Source: Paenibacillus sp. FSL R5-0623 (lineage in GTDB: Bacteria; Bacillota; Bacilli; Paenibacillales; Paenibacillaceae). Taken from it: DNA of 64,000 nucleotides. The stretch's first letter is position 1; the number at the start of each line of letters is the position of its first letter. The stretch spans positions 6,014,001 through 6,078,000 of the forward strand of contig NZ_CP150233.1 in NCBI RefSeq assembly GCF_037974265.1, read 5' to 3'. The notes beneath the pieces are model-generated. The model was not told the origin of the DNA and made no database searches. It was given only the letters and a program-made list of their open reading frames with translations. The translations under genes were made by a program, and so were the position numbers. Shown here piece by piece: positions 1 to 6,770 of this stretch.

Positions 1-886
1 CCTGGTCCTTGTCCTTGATAGCATCCTGAAGTGGTTTCAGCATAATGACTGCCGCACCTTCACCTATTCCGGAACCATCTGAGCTATCATCAAAGGGGCG
101 TGTCATGCCATTCGATGATTCAATGCCCATTCGGTAGTAATCCTTGTCCAGAGGAAGCACGTTGAGTTTTACGCCTCCTGCCAGCGCCATGTCACACTCA
201 CCCAAACGAATGGCATTACAAGCATGATGCACTGCAACCAGAGATGAAGAACAGGCAGTGTCCACCACCATACTCGGTCCTCTTAGATCAAGAAGGTATG
301 ATAAACGGCTAGGTAAAATGCAGGATAGATTGCCTGTGACCGAGATCGGCAGAGACTGTGGCTCCACATCATGAATCATCTCTTTATACCGATAACCTTC
401 CAGATCGGATACCAGTCCAACGTATACTCCTGTATTGCTTCCCGCCAGCTTCTCACTGGTATATCCTCCATCTTCAAAAGCGGCCCAAGCTGTCTCCATA
501 AAGATACGTTGAGCCGGATTCATTAAACTGGCTTCCTTTGGGGTAAATCGAAAAAAGGGATAATCAAAGGTATCGATATGTTCCAGATAAGAGCCATCCA
601 AGTATTTGGTGTCTTCACCAGGGTTCATTTTACGAGAGATGTAATTATCGGCATCCTGGCGTCGCTGCTCCGGCAGGTCCCTCGTACAATCCAGACCATA
701 CAACAAGTTATTCCAGAATTGCTCCGCATCATCTGCCAAGGGCATACGAACACTGAGCCCAACGATCGCGATATCACCCGGACGGATAGTAGCTGGAGTT
801 GCCACTGGAGGCAGCTGACTAGACGACTCTGTCTGAGCTGTGTCACGAATACCCAGTTCACTGAAATCCATCAGTTTGTTTTTCAT
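1..886 (-). CDS. Modular polyketide synthase, N-terminal ketosynthase (partial, runs off left edge)
   Basis: The first 295 residues of a PKS are visible; the rest lies left of the window. After a linker of about 35 residues a beta-ketoacyl synthase (KS) domain begins (DIAIVGLSVRMP). The active-site motif DTACSSS places the nucleophile at Cys212 (codon 251-253). The motif region around GIGEGAAV is also present; the two catalytic histidines would lie beyond the edge. The start at 886 is supported by AAAGGGG about 8 bases upstream. It lies only 4 bases after the stop of the ACP gene, so the two are translationally coupled. KS domains catalyse decarboxylative chain extension with an ACP-bound extender. 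The sequence style suggests a Bacillus/Paenibacillus trans-AT system, but no AT or later domain can be seen, so that is inference. The product is unknown. Confidence 0.9.
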   Translation of the reverse strand, partial: MKNKLMDFSELGIRDTAQTESSSQLPPVATPATIRPGDIAIVGLSVRMPLADDAEQFWNNLLYGLDCTRDLPEQRRQDADNYISRKMNPGEDTKYLDGSYLEHIDTFDYPFFRFTPKEASLMNPAQRIFMETAWAAFEDGGYTSEKLAGSNTGVYVGLVSDLEGYRYKEMIHDVEPQSLPISVTGNLSCILPSRLSYLLDLRGPSMVVDTACSSSLVAVHHACNAIRLGECDMALAGGVKLNVLPLDKDYYRMGIESSNGMTRPFDDSSDGSGIGEGAAVIMLKPLQDAIKDKDQ

Positions 887-890
887 TGTT

Positions 891-1760
891 TTATCCCCTT
901 TCAGCCGCTGAGCGGAGACTTTCAATCACTTTGACAAGCATTTGATCATAGGTTCTGAAAAAAAGGTTCCATTGAACCGTATTCATTCCGGGTTTACAAT
1001 ACAGCGTTACCACCATATTTCGTTTTTCATTCTGAATTTCACAGATGACATCAAACAGTTCCTCCAGCGCCCCCCTGCCTCCACTGACATAATCTGCCTC
1101 GTAAAATAGCGGACGGATGGCGTCATGCTGTGATTTCATCCCTGCTCTAACCAGATCCTGGATATGATGACCAGGCTGTTCGTCTGCTGTATGTAAAGCT
1201 TGTTTAGCTAGGGCAAACAACTCATTGAAATCCTGCACCTCTTGCACATCTAGCGGAATGGAACTGATATGATTCATCCGATAAATCAGTGTATAGACCG
1301 TGAGTTGCGGCTGATTGCCAATCTCCGTCAACAGATATGCAAACAAAGACCATAACCATTCTACAGGCGTGCAGCCCGCCGTTTTGGACAAGTTCCTGAT
1401 TTCATTAAAGCGATCCTTCTCGATCCGGAATTCATACCGATGGTCTTGAAGGGCCTGTCCACCATTCTGCATGTAATCCAATGGAACAGGGTATGCTTCC
1501 AGTTCCATGCCTTCCTGGTCTGCGATGAATTTGGCAAGTCTGGAGATCGTAGGATAGGCAAACATATTGGTTAACGTAATTTGGGCTGGATATAATTTTT
1601 CAAGTTGATTATAGACCTGAGCAAGAAGCAGAGAATCACTCCCTAAGTCAAAAAAATTAATCGTGGTTGTGACTCCTGCATCAGCTCCCAGCACAACATG
1701 AAATACGTCCAGAATAGTTGTCTCTAGCTGTTCAATTGAAGTAATCTGCCGTTGATTCAT
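891..1760 (-). CDS. Acyl carrier protein fused to a condensation-domain C-lobe
   Basis: A 289-residue protein. Residues 1-85 form a carrier domain with the phosphopantetheine site LGSDS, Ser43. Residues of about 95-289 resemble only the C-terminal lobe of an NRPS condensation domain: a YPVPLDYM stretch, a region aligning with the latch/bridge part, and a closing strand-helix segment. The N-lobe with the HHxxxDG catalytic motif is absent, so condensation activity is not expected; docking or acyl-chain handling is more likely. The ATG at 1760 is preferred over an in-frame GTG at 1772 because a perfect GGAGGTGA lies 8 bases before it. It sits 25 bases after the thioesterase gene and 4 bases before the PKS gene in the same operon. 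The carrier assignment is firm; the half-C reading is by eye. Confidence 0.75.
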   Translation of the reverse strand: MNQRQITSIEQLETTILDVFHVVLGADAGVTTTINFFDLGSDSLLLAQVYNQLEKLYPAQITLTNMFAYPTISRLAKFIADQEGMELEAYPVPLDYMQNGGQALQDHRYEFRIEKDRFNEIRNLSKTAGCTPVEWLWSLFAYLLTEIGNQPQLTVYTLIYRMNHISSIPLDVQEVQDFNELFALAKQALHTADEQPGHHIQDLVRAGMKSQHDAIRPLFYEADYVSGGRGALEELFDVICEIQNEKRNMVVTLYCKPGMNTVQWNLFFRTYDQMLVKVIESLRSAAERG

Positions 1761-1785
1761 TGGACACCTCACCTCCGTATAGGAT

Positions 1786-2502
1786 CTACTCCATATAACT
1801 TGTTAATGTCTGATTGATCATGCTAGTCACCCGATGCATACTGCCTTCAAATAAATAAAAATGCCCCCCTTTGTATATCCGGGCGGCACTTCCTTGTTCC
1901 GTATAACCTCTCCAACGTTCTGCACAATCCAGAATGTAACCTTCATCCTCTGCTCCGTTCAGTATCGTGATATCACATTGCAGCTTATAAGGCTTCTCTT
2001 CGTAGGTATACGTCTCATTCATCTCCAGATCCTTACGTAATATGGGGATAAACATATCCATCAGTTGCTGGTTCTCAAAGAACTCATCCGGGGTACCGCC
2101 CATTTCCTTAATGCGGTCGATGAACTGTCCTTCGGGCAAATGGTAATAGACCTGTTCTTTTTTATAATCCGGCGTCTCTCGCCCCGAGAAAAACATGTGT
2201 ATGGGTTTCCTGAACTGCTCTTCATGCATTTTGTTATACAGTTCATAGATAATCAGACTTCCGAGGCTATGTCCAAATAGGGCATATGGCTCCTCATCTG
2301 GTAAATCGCTAGATATATAATCAAATACATCATCTACACTTTGCTGAATACTCTCATAGAGCGGCTTGGAGAATTTCAATCCACGTCCTGCAAGTTCAAC
2401 CGGGTTCAGCACAATGGATTCGGATAACCCCTTTTTCCATTTGTTATATATTGATGCTGAACCACCTGCATAAGGGACACAATATAATCGCATCTTGGTC
2501 AT
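1786..2502 (-). CDS. Type II thioesterase (alpha/beta hydrolase) of the PKS operon
   Basis: A 238-residue stand-alone thioesterase of the GrsT/SrfAD type. These enzymes hydrolyse stalled or wrongly primed acyl groups from carrier domains in the cytoplasm. Seen: the N-terminal CVPYAGGSA oxyanion segment, the nucleophile elbow GHSLG with Ser79, a likely Asp in the GAEDEGYILD segment, and His214 in GGHFYLF. The ATG at 2502 is preferred over 2535 because GGAGAGGAG precedes it and because the upstream start would overlap the KAS III gene. The gene begins 14 bases after that gene's stop. Position between the loading-type enzyme and the ACP suggests a proofreading role, possibly release of a short acyl product; the latter is inference. 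Confidence 0.9.
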   Translation of the reverse strand: MTKMRLYCVPYAGGSASIYNKWKKGLSESIVLNPVELAGRGLKFSKPLYESIQQSVDDVFDYISSDLPDEEPYALFGHSLGSLIIYELYNKMHEEQFRKPIHMFFSGRETPDYKKEQVYYHLPEGQFIDRIKEMGGTPDEFFENQQLMDMFIPILRKDLEMNETYTYEEKPYKLQCDITILNGAEDEGYILDCAERWRGYTEQGSAARIYKGGHFYLFEGSMHRVTSMINQTLTSYME

Positions 2503-2516
2503 AATCTCCTCTCCAC

Positions 2517-3512
2517 TTACACGACTTCTCCCCATCTAATCGCTGTAGCGCAATAATACGTTCCAGCCCCGGCCCCAACCAACACAACACGATTACCTGC
2601 TTTCAGTGCCCCTTGCTTCACAGCCTCGGTCACCGCAATTGGCAAACAGGCGTTAGAGGTATACCCGTATTTTTCCATCGTCATATAGGCTTTTTCTTGT
2701 GGGATGCCCAAGGCAACGGCGAGTTCTCGAATCAGATTACTGTTCGTTTGCGGGAAAATAAACAGATCTACTTCCTCCATATTCCATTTTACTTTGCGCA
2801 AAAGACGGTTCACGAGCCGTGGAATACCTCGGACCAATTGTTCATATAAATATCGACCATTGGACGTATAGACGGAAACAGATCCGTCATGAATGTGTCC
2901 ATAATGAACAGGCAATGTTCCATAACTGATATCTTCCATATTCTCGTGATGCATGATTCCGTTCAAAAAAACGCTGTGATAAGAATCATTTTCATCTAAT
3001 TCCTGTAAGACAAATGCCCCTGCGCCGTCTCCCACACTGGAACATGCTGCCCGATCCTGCCAATCCGTTACTTTCGAATAGGTATCCGCGCCGATGACTA
3101 GAATATTGCTTATATCTTCTTCAGCCTGGAACGTATAATACGCATTCAATAATCCATAGCTGAACCCGGCACAGCCCGCGCGAAGATCCAGACAAATGGC
3201 TTGGTCTGCTCCAAGCTTTTCCTTCACAAGAGCAGACGGATGTGGTATTAAACGATCCGGTGTGAAGGTCGCCATAATGATCATATCAATATCCTCGGCA
3301 TCCATCGCAGCCTGCTCTATAGCTTGTCTCGCAGCTTCCAATGCCAAATCACTGGTATACTCATGCTTATGGGAGATTCTTCGTTCGCGGATTCCAAGGT
3401 TATGGTAGATCCAGTCCGCATTGGCGTTAATGTCCATGGCCTCCAGCCCCTGATTCGTCAACACGGATTCCGGCACATACATGCCGATACCGCGAATGGT
3501 CATTTGTCTCAT
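2517..3512 (-). CDS. KAS III-like (FabH-fold) enzyme with altered catalytic residues
   Basis: A 331-residue thiolase-fold protein of FabH length. Canonical FabH enzymes use Cys-His-Asn to condense acyl-CoA with malonyl-ACP. The nucleophile is kept: Cys114 in RAGCAGFSYG. The His segment, normally PHQAN, reads PQTNSN with Gln255 (codon 2748-2750). The Asn segment, normally GNTS, reads GYTS with Tyr284 (codon 2661-2663). Loss of both decarboxylation residues argues against ordinary chain initiation. It suggests acyl transfer, as in KAS III-like acyltransferases of antibiotic clusters, perhaps loading the downstream ACP. The start at 3512 has AGGAAAGGAAG about 9 bases upstream. It is the first biosynthetic gene after the leader region; whether it is active is unknown. 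Confidence 0.85.
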   Translation of the reverse strand: MRQMTIRGIGMYVPESVLTNQGLEAMDINANADWIYHNLGIRERRISHKHEYTSDLALEAARQAIEQAAMDAEDIDMIIMATFTPDRLIPHPSALVKEKLGADQAICLDLRAGCAGFSYGLLNAYYTFQAEEDISNILVIGADTYSKVTDWQDRAACSSVGDGAGAFVLQELDENDSYHSVFLNGIMHHENMEDISYGTLPVHYGHIHDGSVSVYTSNGRYLYEQLVRGIPRLVNRLLRKVKWNMEEVDLFIFPQTNSNLIRELAVALGIPQEKAYMTMEKYGYTSNACLPIAVTEAVKQGALKAGNRVVLVGAGAGTYYCATAIRWGEVV

Positions 3513-3584
3513 GCATCACGTCTTCCTTTCCTGAATCCAAGGTGAGCAGCCCTCTCTGAAAACAATAAATTTCCTGAAGACAAC

Positions 3585-3622
3585 AAAAAAAACAGTTCAG
3601 CCGCTTGTTTGCGCTTTACTGT
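3585..3622 (-). terminator. Intrinsic terminator in the leader of the PKS operon
   Basis: Read on the minus strand, ACAGT (plus 3618-3622) pairs with ACTGT (plus 3592-3596). An inner AGC/GCT stem is separated by a 2x2 internal loop, and a run of eight T follows directly (plus 3585-3592). It ends about 70 bases before the KAS III start, inside the operon rather than after a gene. This fits an attenuator that must be read through to express the PKS genes; LoaP, encoded just upstream, is the obvious candidate antiterminator. Confidence 0.65.
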
Positions 3623-3645
3623 CACAGAAATACCTTATTCAACAA

Positions 3646-3674
3646 CATGTAGTGATGACTGCTCAACGTACATG
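3646..3674 (-). promoter_or_regulatory. Leader RNA hairpin, possible LoaP recognition element
   Basis: On the minus-strand RNA, CATGTA (plus 3669-3674) pairs with TACATG (plus 3646-3651), with an inner TGA-GCAG-TCA hairpin. A second perfect hairpin, ATACAC with a 3-base loop and GTGTAT, lies at 3689-3703. Both precede the terminator. LoaP proteins are known to recognise an RNA hairpin in the leaders of the operons they control; which of these, if either, is bound is inference. Confidence 0.4.
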
Positions 3675-3711
3675 GCTTCGCCCTGTTGATACACAATGTG
3701 TATTTCAGTGT

Positions 3712-3756
3712 TTATGCATATGACTCCTTTGGTTGCAAAATGTGCCTAAGCTTCAT
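3712..3756 (-). CDS. Short leader ORF (14 codons) before the PKS operon
   Basis: An ATG at 3756 follows GGAGGAG at good spacing and opens a 14-codon frame, MKLRHILQPKESYA, ending in TAA. A second start with AAAGGAG overlaps its end but encodes only four residues. The ORF lies between the loaP-like stop and the two leader hairpins, so its translation could influence leader folding. It resembles no peptide I recognise; no single codon type is enriched as in amino-acid attenuators. It may be chance, but the ribosome site is strong. Confidence 0.35.
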   Translation of the reverse strand: MKLRHILQPKESYA

Positions 3757-3807
3757 TCTGCTCCTCCGGTTTTGGTTGTCGTATGTGACCATAACATGTC
3801 TGAGTAC

Positions 3808-4326
3808 TCATTTTTCTTGTGTTGCATATAAAATTTCAACACCCAAATCAACTAATTTGGGTTCATCGTAGCCTGTTAGATGAAGCCACACCTTTGCTCT
3901 GCGTGTATGCTTGTCAATCTTCTTAATGATGCCTTCGTTTCCCATCAATGGGCCATCCAGCACCACAACTTTGGTATTTTCCATATATACGGTTGAATAA
4001 TCGATAATATCTTCCGGATTGATGAGGTTAAGCAATGTGGTCATTTCATGATCCGGGATTGGCGTGCAGCTTGCATTAGTTCCCAGCATTTTAATGATAT
4101 GAGGAATAGAACAGATTAAGTGGTATATTTCGGCGGACATGTTGACTTGAATTAATACATAACCAGGAAAGACTTTTTTGGTACAGGCTTCAAAAATACC
4201 TGATTTCTTCTCCGGAACTTTTCTCTTGGGGATTAAAACTCGGATGGAGGTTCCTAGATACATATGTAGGTATTTCCTAATGACTTCTTCGCTTCCTGTA
4301 TGTACAAACAATGCGTACCAGTTCAT
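3808..4326 (-). CDS. loaP: LoaP-type NusG paralogue (transcription antiterminator)
   Basis: A 172-residue NusG-family protein. The NGN domain starts at the N-terminus (MNWYALFVHTGSE) and contains the KKVFPGYVLIQ segment typical of NusG/RfaH paralogues. A C-terminal KOW domain follows from about residue 118 (VVVLDGPLMGNEGIIKKI). LoaP proteins bind RNA polymerase and a leader RNA hairpin so that polymerase passes intrinsic terminators in long polyketide operons of Bacillus and related genera. A housekeeping NusG would sit near secE and ribosomal genes. This copy instead lies directly upstream of a PKS operon whose leader contains a terminator. The start at 4326 has AGAGG 8 bases upstream. Family call is firm; LoaP rather than another paralogue rests largely on context. 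Confidence 0.85.
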   Translation of the reverse strand: MNWYALFVHTGSEEVIRKYLHMYLGTSIRVLIPKRKVPEKKSGIFEACTKKVFPGYVLIQVNMSAEIYHLICSIPHIIKMLGTNASCTPIPDHEMTTLLNLINPEDIIDYSTVYMENTKVVVLDGPLMGNEGIIKKIDKHTRRAKVWLHLTGYDEPKLVDLGVEILYATQEK

Positions 4327-4439
4327 GGCATCATCCTCTGATTAACAAATTAGCCAAGCGGAAATATACATAAAATATGAGAGAATTAAATCCCTAAGTT
4401 TCAATTTGTGTAATAAAATGTAATTGTTTTGTTGTGAAT

Positions 4440-4468
4440 ATCTTAACCCATGACTTTTGGAACGTCAA
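4440..4468 (-). promoter_or_regulatory. Sigma-A promoter of the loaP-PKS operon
   Basis: On the minus strand a -35 TTGACG (plus 4463-4468), a 17-base spacer and a -10 TAAGAT (plus 4440-4445) form a good sigma-A promoter. They predict a transcript leader of about 105 bases before loaP. The rest of the AT-rich gap between loaP and the SnoaL-like gene (4327-4572) shows nothing else clear. No promoter of comparable quality was seen between loaP and the KAS III-like gene. Confidence 0.65.
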
Positions 4469-4572
4469 TGCTATTAATTCAATTTTATGTAAAATAATCT
4501 TACAATTCACATAAAGCACTCACATTTTGTCTGATATCGAATTTCGGAACAATACTCGTCTCCATGGTAACC

Positions 4573-4609
4573 AAAAAATCACTTACAGCACCGAACCTCT
4601 GTAAGTGAT
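4573..4609 (-). terminator. Intrinsic terminator after the SnoaL-like gene
   Basis: A perfect 11-base-pair stem (4578-4588 with 4599-4609, 10-base loop) is followed on the minus strand by six T. It lies 18 bases after the stop of the SnoaL-like gene and insulates it from the loaP promoter. Confidence 0.85.
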
Positions 4610-4626
4610 CTTTATCCATCCTTATC

Positions 4627-5076
4627 CTATTCAAACAGGTCCAAACGAAGACGTTTCAGACTTGTATGTTTGATGTACCACTGCCCGTCGATTTTGACAA
4701 AAGTTTCGTGGTAGTGCCCAAATCCGTGGAAGGATTTGTTCTCATTGCCCTCCGGGAACGTGACCCAATCTTCCATTGGGGAGATGACCTTTGCTTCGTT
4801 CTCGGATACAAATTCAACTTCGGCGCTATGAACATGATGTACGGTTACGGCAACATCCACCAGATCACGGAAGACTTGTACGATCGTATCTCGGCCTGTT
4901 AATACCGGAATTGGATTGCCTTCTGTGCTGAAATCGGCCACTGCATCCGGAGCGAACACGTCACCCAAGGTATCCCACTGCTTCGTATCAATATAGCGGC
5001 AATAACGCGCCTTGGTGTTCCGAATGTTTTCAAGCGCGAGTAATTGTTCCAGTCCTGTGATCGTTGATTGGCTCAT
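4627..5076 (-). CDS. SnoaL-like / NTF2-fold protein
   Basis: A 149-residue single-domain protein of the SnoaL_4 type, the cone-shaped NTF2 fold that includes dehydratases, cyclases and ring-hydroxylating dioxygenase beta-like proteins. Typical features seen: an N-terminal helix with ARYCRYIDTKQWD and its conserved Tyr and Asp; the FAPDAVADF strand; VHHVHSAEVEF with candidate catalytic His residues; and a C-terminal QWYIKHTSLKRLRLD segment. The fold alone does not fix a reaction. The gene is monocistronic with its own promoter and terminator and lies downstream of the Rrf2 gene in the same direction. It is close to the PKS operon, but nothing ties it to polyketide tailoring. RBS TGGAGGG lies 7 bases before the ATG. 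Confidence 0.75.
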   Translation of the reverse strand: MSQSTITGLEQLLALENIRNTKARYCRYIDTKQWDTLGDVFAPDAVADFSTEGNPIPVLTGRDTIVQVFRDLVDVAVTVHHVHSAEVEFVSENEAKVISPMEDWVTFPEGNENKSFHGFGHYHETFVKIDGQWYIKHTSLKRLRLDLFE

Positions 5077-5149
5077 GTGTTGTCCCTCCAGAGATGTAAA
5101 ATGTGATGTAAGATTTGGATCATGTATGTATGCATACTATACCTTCCTT

Positions 5150-5190
5150 ATTGTACCATTCGGCTTCTATTAGGTACAACGAAATACCTA
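5150..5190 (-). promoter_or_regulatory. Promoter with overlapping inverted-repeat operator, SnoaL-like gene
   Basis: On the minus strand TTGTAC (plus 5174-5179), an 18-base spacer and TACAAT (plus 5150-5155) form a promoter. The -35 hexamer lies within a perfect inverted repeat TAGGTA-N8-TACCTA (plus 5171-5190). A repressor bound there would block RNA polymerase; the adjacent Rrf2 regulator is a candidate. Confidence 0.45.
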
Positions 5191-5298
5191 CAATACAAAA
5201 AATCTTTCCTTACCTCTCGCGAGGTTGGGAAAGACCTGGATATACCTATGTGCCACACGAGTTAAGCGCGTCCATCGAAATTTCACTTCTAGTAAAAG

Positions 5299-5706
5299 TT
5301 ACAGGGAATGTGCACCCTTCATCTGGGAAGCCAGTTCTGACATTTTTTTATTGTTCAAAAAACTTTCCATCTCTTCTTCCGCCTGAACCATCACCTGCTG
5401 GATCAAACAGCCAGCGTTATGATTCTGGGAACATTCGAACAGGGACGCCTGACCTTCAATCGCATGAATGATCTCCAGGAAAGAAGGATCAGGATTTTTA
5501 CGACTAAGCCGATAGCCACCATTGGCGCCAGAAGTCGATTCGATCATGCCCGCCTTAACCAATTTGGTCAAAATTTTGGACAGATAAGTTGGTGATACCT
5601 TCTGCAATTCTGCAAGTTGGTGTACACTAACCAGCTGCTCAGGGGCAGTACTTACAAGATGAAGCATCGTATGCAAAGCATAATTTGTCGCTTTTGAATA
5701 TTTCAT
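5299..5706 (-). CDS. Rrf2-family transcriptional regulator
   Basis: A 135-residue winged-helix repressor. The N-terminal MKYSKATNYALHTMLHL and the recognition region VSPTYLSKILTKLVKAGMIES, followed by the wing GANGGYRLSR, are diagnostic of Rrf2. The effector loop keeps two cysteines, Cys92 and Cys100, where IscR/NsrR use three to hold an Fe-S cluster. This protein therefore may sense redox state or a ligand rather than carry a standard cluster; that is inference. RBS GAGGTG lies 5 bases before the ATG. It lies between the AraC gene and the SnoaL-like gene, all on the minus strand, with its own promoter carrying an apparent autoregulatory palindrome. Confidence 0.85.
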   Translation of the reverse strand: MKYSKATNYALHTMLHLVSTAPEQLVSVHQLAELQKVSPTYLSKILTKLVKAGMIESTSGANGGYRLSRKNPDPSFLEIIHAIEGQASLFECSQNHNAGCLIQQVMVQAEEEMESFLNNKKMSELASQMKGAHSL

Positions 5707-5726
5707 GAGGGCACCTCATTATACAC

Positions 5727-5770
5727 GGATTTAATTTATCCATAATAGACTTGATTGAGCTCTCTGTCAA
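5727..5770 (-). promoter_or_regulatory. Promoter and palindromic operator of the Rrf2 gene
   Basis: Minus-strand TTGACA (plus 5765-5770), a 17-base spacer and TATTAT (plus 5742-5747) make a near-consensus sigma-A promoter. Immediately downstream, covering the expected start point, is GGAT-N7-ATCC (plus 5727-5741), an imperfect AT-rich dyad well placed for autorepression. Confidence 0.6.
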
Positions 5771-5812
5771 ACCACTATGCCTCAAGCGCTGGCAACAACG
5801 AAAGGATACGAG

Positions 5813-6652
5813 TTAATTGTGATACAATCCGCGGTAATCCGTAGGTGTCATCCCCTCATGGGCCATGAACTGGCGGTTAAAATAACTGGCATTGGGATAC
5901 CCCGCTTCCTCCGCGATTTGTCCAATGTTGGCCGTAGGCCGTTCGAGTAACCATTGCTTCGCCATCTGTAGTCGTGAACGAGTGATAAACTCCATGGGTG
6001 TCATCTCCACAGCACTCTTGAACATTTTGCAAAAGTAATACGAACTCACACCTGCTAGATCCGCCCAGTCCTGTAACAGGAAAGGTTGGCAGGCCTCCTG
6101 CTGCATCTGTGGAAGAAGTGCAAGAACCCGACTCTCCGCCTTACTTGTGGTACGTGTGCTCTTTAAAGGTACCGCATGTTGCACGAACTCGGCGAGTACG
6201 GCATAAGTCAGTGTGGATAGCTGAGCCGGACGCAGCATCGTGTTCTGTTCCGCCTCAGTGAGCAAGGCCAGATGAGCATCTTCCCAAGAGCTGCGTTGCC
6301 GCAGTGTCCACAATAGATTGCGATGTAACCCCCGCTCGATCATATAATCATGCAGACGTTCACCGTAAAAATGAAGCCATCGTACATCCCATGGATCATC
6401 TTCACTACTATAATAATGCTGCCGTTGCTGCGGGAAATAGAGAACCGCCTGACCTGCACGAAGCTCATGCACCACCCCGTCCACTTCAACATATCCCTTG
6501 CCCGAAGCAACGTAGTGAATATTAAAGTTGTTCAGTGCGCCAGCCTCACGCAACACGGAATGCTGGACGTGGTCCATATAATGTCCAACGGACTCGGGAT
6601 AACAAAAATATGGAATATCCTGTAGGGTAAGCAATACGGATTGTCTCATCAT
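5813..6652 (-). CDS. AraC-family transcriptional regulator
   Basis: A 279-residue regulator. An N-terminal cupin-like AraC_binding domain covers about residues 20-150 (YVASGKGYVEVDG, then LRAGQAVLYFPQQRQHYY). The C-terminal double helix-turn-helix includes DWADLAGVSSYYFCKMFK and the signature IGQIAEEAGYPNASYFNRQF. Such proteins usually sense a sugar or related small molecule and activate a neighbouring operon. It is divergent from the oxidoreductase/aldo-keto reductase pair, which is therefore the likely target. RBS AAGGAG lies 8 bases before the ATG at 6652. Confidence 0.9.
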   Translation of the reverse strand: MMRQSVLLTLQDIPYFCYPESVGHYMDHVQHSVLREAGALNNFNIHYVASGKGYVEVDGVVHELRAGQAVLYFPQQRQHYYSSEDDPWDVRWLHFYGERLHDYMIERGLHRNLLWTLRQRSSWEDAHLALLTEAEQNTMLRPAQLSTLTYAVLAEFVQHAVPLKSTRTTSKAESRVLALLPQMQQEACQPFLLQDWADLAGVSSYYFCKMFKSAVEMTPMEFITRSRLQMAKQWLLERPTANIGQIAEEAGYPNASYFNRQFMAHEGMTPTDYRGLYHN

Positions 6653-6770
6653 AGCCGGTTCTCCTTAATCAACAATATTGTGTTAACTAACTTCAATATA
6701 TTATTATTTTAATTAATTGGTCTATTCTTTATAATCACAATATACATTCATACACAGGAGGATACAACAC
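6653..6770. promoter_or_regulatory. Divergent control region, AraC gene and oxidoreductase operon
   Basis: A perfect 10-base palindrome ACAATATTGT lies at 6672-6681, and a related CACAATATAC at about 6736-6745. A TATAAT -10 (6730-6735) precedes the rightward operon with only a weak -35, as expected for an activator-dependent promoter. The repeated ACAATAT motif is a candidate AraC site; this is inference from position. Confidence 0.4.

Noticed and set aside
3646..3703. T-box or known amino-acid riboswitch in the PKS leader
   Set aside because: No T-box motif or other riboswitch core was seen; the hairpins are short and fit a protein-bound leader better.
3686..3871. 61-codon plus-strand frame over the LoaP leader
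   Set aside because: Overlaps the loaP 3' end and leader hairpins on the opposite strand and has no ribosome site.
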